Positions 5,483 through 6,867 of a DNA stretch of 6,867 nucleotides are shown here, piece by piece. Source of the stretch: Bacteroidota bacterium (GTDB lineage Bacteria; Bacteroidota; Rhodothermia; Rhodothermales; UBA10348). A program made the translations under genes and the position numbers. The stretch's first letter is position 1. Each line of letters starts with the position of its first letter. A model generated the notes under the pieces. The model was not told where the DNA came from. It did no database searches and worked only from the letters and a program-made list of their open reading frames with translations. Location: positions 1-6,867 of the forward strand of contig JAHEEH010000104.1 in assembly GCA_024640835.1 (NCBI GenBank). Reading direction: 5' to 3'.

Positions 5483-6867
5483 CTAGTCGATCCGGACTTC
5501 GTCGGGCGCGTGGACGAAAAGCACGTCGTGCAGGGTCGGGTGGTTCGTGAACACGTCCTCGCGTCGCTGGCGGAGCCCTGCCAGGTCGAAGCCCACGATC
5601 GTGAGATCGGCGTCCCGCGACCGGTCTGCAATGGTCTTCCTGAACGTCTCCTGTGAATCCACGGGCAGGTACTCGATGTTCTTCTCCGACACCGGGAGTC
5701 GGCCGGCCTCCATGAACGACTCCAGTTCGGTCCGCCGCGCATCGACGTCTCCGCTCGGCAGGGCGACGAAGACCCGGATTCCCGACCGCTGCCAGTCCGG
5801 ATGCCCGACGAGGATGTATCCGAGGAGGATCATCATGTTGGCGTTCGTGGCGTCGTTCCACGTGAGCCAAACGTGGATGGAGCGCCGGTCGCCGAAGTAG
5901 TAGTCCCCATGCCGCAGCACGAGAAGCGTCATGCGGGTAGACGCGGCGAACAGGGCATTGTCGACCACGCGGCCTATCCGGTCGGCCTCGTCGTGCGTCG
6001 AGATCTCGAAGAGCACGGTGTTGTTCGGAAGCCCCGAGATGCCGGGCAGCTGCAGACTCTGGGCGAGCGCCGAGGTCATGGACGGACTGACGACGGTATC
6101 CATGTACACCGGGCTGCTCTGCGTCCGCCCGAGTTGGACCAGGCGGGCCCGGACCTGCTCCGATTCGCGGAATGATGCCTCTTCCAGAACGCCCTGGATA
6201 TAGTGCAGGTGTGTGCCGAAGCCCTGCCGGTGGCACATCCATCGCATGAGGGTGAGCGGTGCCTGCACGTCGAACGTGCGCTCGTTCACGGTGATGATGG
6301 AGGGCCGCCACTCGTCACTGGATCGACGGTCGTCCCGACGATGCAGCCGGAGGTGGAAATTCCGGTTGACCTGGGTCATCACGCCTTCGAACATGGCGGC
6401 CAGGTCGTCGCGTGTGTCGCCACCCGTCCGGGTCATGATCCCGTACAGTGCGGCGAGCACGGCGATGGCCAGCAGGGCGAAGACCGGGTCCATCTGGAAC
6501 ATCATCAGGAAGCAGATCACCGCGCCGATCAGGCTGACGTACCACCGCGACTTGAAGCTCGGGCGATACCCGGGACGGGCCGCGAAATGCTCCAGGAAGC
6601 TGATCGCGCACAGGGACCCGTAGGTCACCATGAAGAACATCGATATCAGGCGGGCGACCAGGTCCACGTTGCCGGCGAGGACGACCACGACGGCCAGCGC
6701 ACCGGTGACGAGCGTCGTGTTGCGCGGCTCGTTGACGGCACCCCTGCCGGCAGCCATCCATCGGCTGATGCCTCCCCAAGGCAGGGCCCCGTCCTTGCCG
6801 ATGGCCTGGAGCGTTCGGGGGGCCACCAGCACGGAGCCGATGGCCGAACTGAGCGTCGCGCAGGCCA
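5483..6867 (-). CDS. SLC12-like cation-chloride cotransporter family permease, C-terminal 460 residues (runs off right edge)
   Basis: The frame is open from the right edge to a TAG at 5483-5485. The first visible residues, ACATLSSAIGSVLVAPRTLQ, then AIGKDGALP, match the late transmembrane-8-like region of the amino acid-polyamine-cation superfamily, closest to SLC12 cotransporters (SALGSxLGAPRxLQA). Four more membrane segments follow at about visible residues 52-65, 69-91, 109-125 and 127-143. The loop HFAARPGYRPSFKSRWYVSL strongly recalls the PGWRPSFK loop of NKCC/KCC proteins. The remaining roughly 315 residues are a soluble cytoplasmic domain. It contains SIHVWLTWNDATNANMMILL and GIRVFVALP near visible residues 327-370, comparable to the SLC12 C-terminal VWWL-DGG-LLIPYLL region, and ADLTIVGFD near the end. 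SLC12 proteins couple Na+ and/or K+ to Cl-. For bacterial members the substrate is uncertain, and an amino acid cannot be excluded. The N-terminal half and start lie outside the window. Confidence 0.85.
   Translation of the reverse strand, partial: ACATLSSAIGSVLVAPRTLQAIGKDGALPWGGISRWMAAGRGAVNEPRNTTLVTGALAVVVVLAGNVDLVARLISMFFMVTYGSLCAISFLEHFAARPGYRPSFKSRWYVSLIGAVICFLMMFQMDPVFALLAIAVLAALYGIMTRTGGDTRDDLAAMFEGVMTQVNRNFHLRLHRRDDRRSSDEWRPSIITVNERTFDVQAPLTLMRWMCHRQGFGTHLHYIQGVLEEASFRESEQVRARLVQLGRTQSSPVYMDTVVSPSMTSALAQSLQLPGISGLPNNTVLFEISTHDEADRIGRVVDNALFAASTRMTLLVLRHGDYYFGDRRSIHVWLTWNDATNANMMILLGYILVGHPDWQRSGIRVFVALPSGDVDARRTELESFMEAGRLPVSEKNIEYLPVDSQETFRKTIADRSRDADLTIVGFDLAGLRQRREDVFTNHPTLHDVLFVHAPDEVRID

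Noticed and set aside
5328..6311. 327-codon minus-strand frame overlapping the transporter
   Set aside because: The overlapping frame carries continuous SLC12-like sequence; this one shows only Ala/Arg/Pro-rich text.

Overview
The window is GC-rich, gene-dense bacterial chromosome. It carries one nearly complete set of four genes or gene remnants plus two genes cut by the window edges. The mix is a glutamate-cysteine-ligase-like protein fused to CBS domains, a secreted amidohydrolase, an octaheme-type cytochrome c and a bacterial SLC12-like transporter. None of the readable starts has a strong Shine-Dalgarno sequence. This would fit a Gemmatimonadota-like or similar high-GC environmental lineage, but that placement is inference from gene style only; no rRNA or other marker gene is present.

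Layout from left to right. (1) Positions 1-102, minus strand: the first 34 residues of a secreted protein of unknown function, which runs off the left edge. (2) Positions 103-284: a divergent promoter region with a good sigma70-like promoter whose spacer holds a perfect 7-bp inverted repeat. (3) Positions 285-2219, plus: a GCS2-type ligase domain followed by a CBS pair. (4) Positions 2213-2701, minus: a small protein of unknown function with a tandem-repeat serine tract, a compact core and a long acidic tail; its stop overlaps the previous gene tail-to-tail. (5) Positions 2702-2866: a second divergent region with three copies of GATCGGT, two of which form alternative stems just ahead of the next start. 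(6) Positions 2867-4180, plus: an exported metal-dependent amidohydrolase with all metal-ligand motifs. (7) Positions 4191-5331, minus: a HAO-like multiheme cytochrome c gene that is broken. Six heme motifs lie in one frame and one in another, and the segment between them, which should hold the eighth motif, is missing. (8) Positions 5483-6867, minus: the C-terminal half of a cation-chloride-cotransporter-like permease, which runs off the right edge.

There is no obvious single pathway. The amidohydrolase and the cytochrome both act outside the cytoplasmic membrane, and the transporter and cytochrome genes lie in the same direction with 151 bp between them. No RNA gene, mobile element, integrase or CRISPR array was seen. 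The points most worth a second look are the broken octaheme cytochrome, the GCS2-CBS fusion, the serine/acidic unknown protein, and the two dyad-containing control regions.
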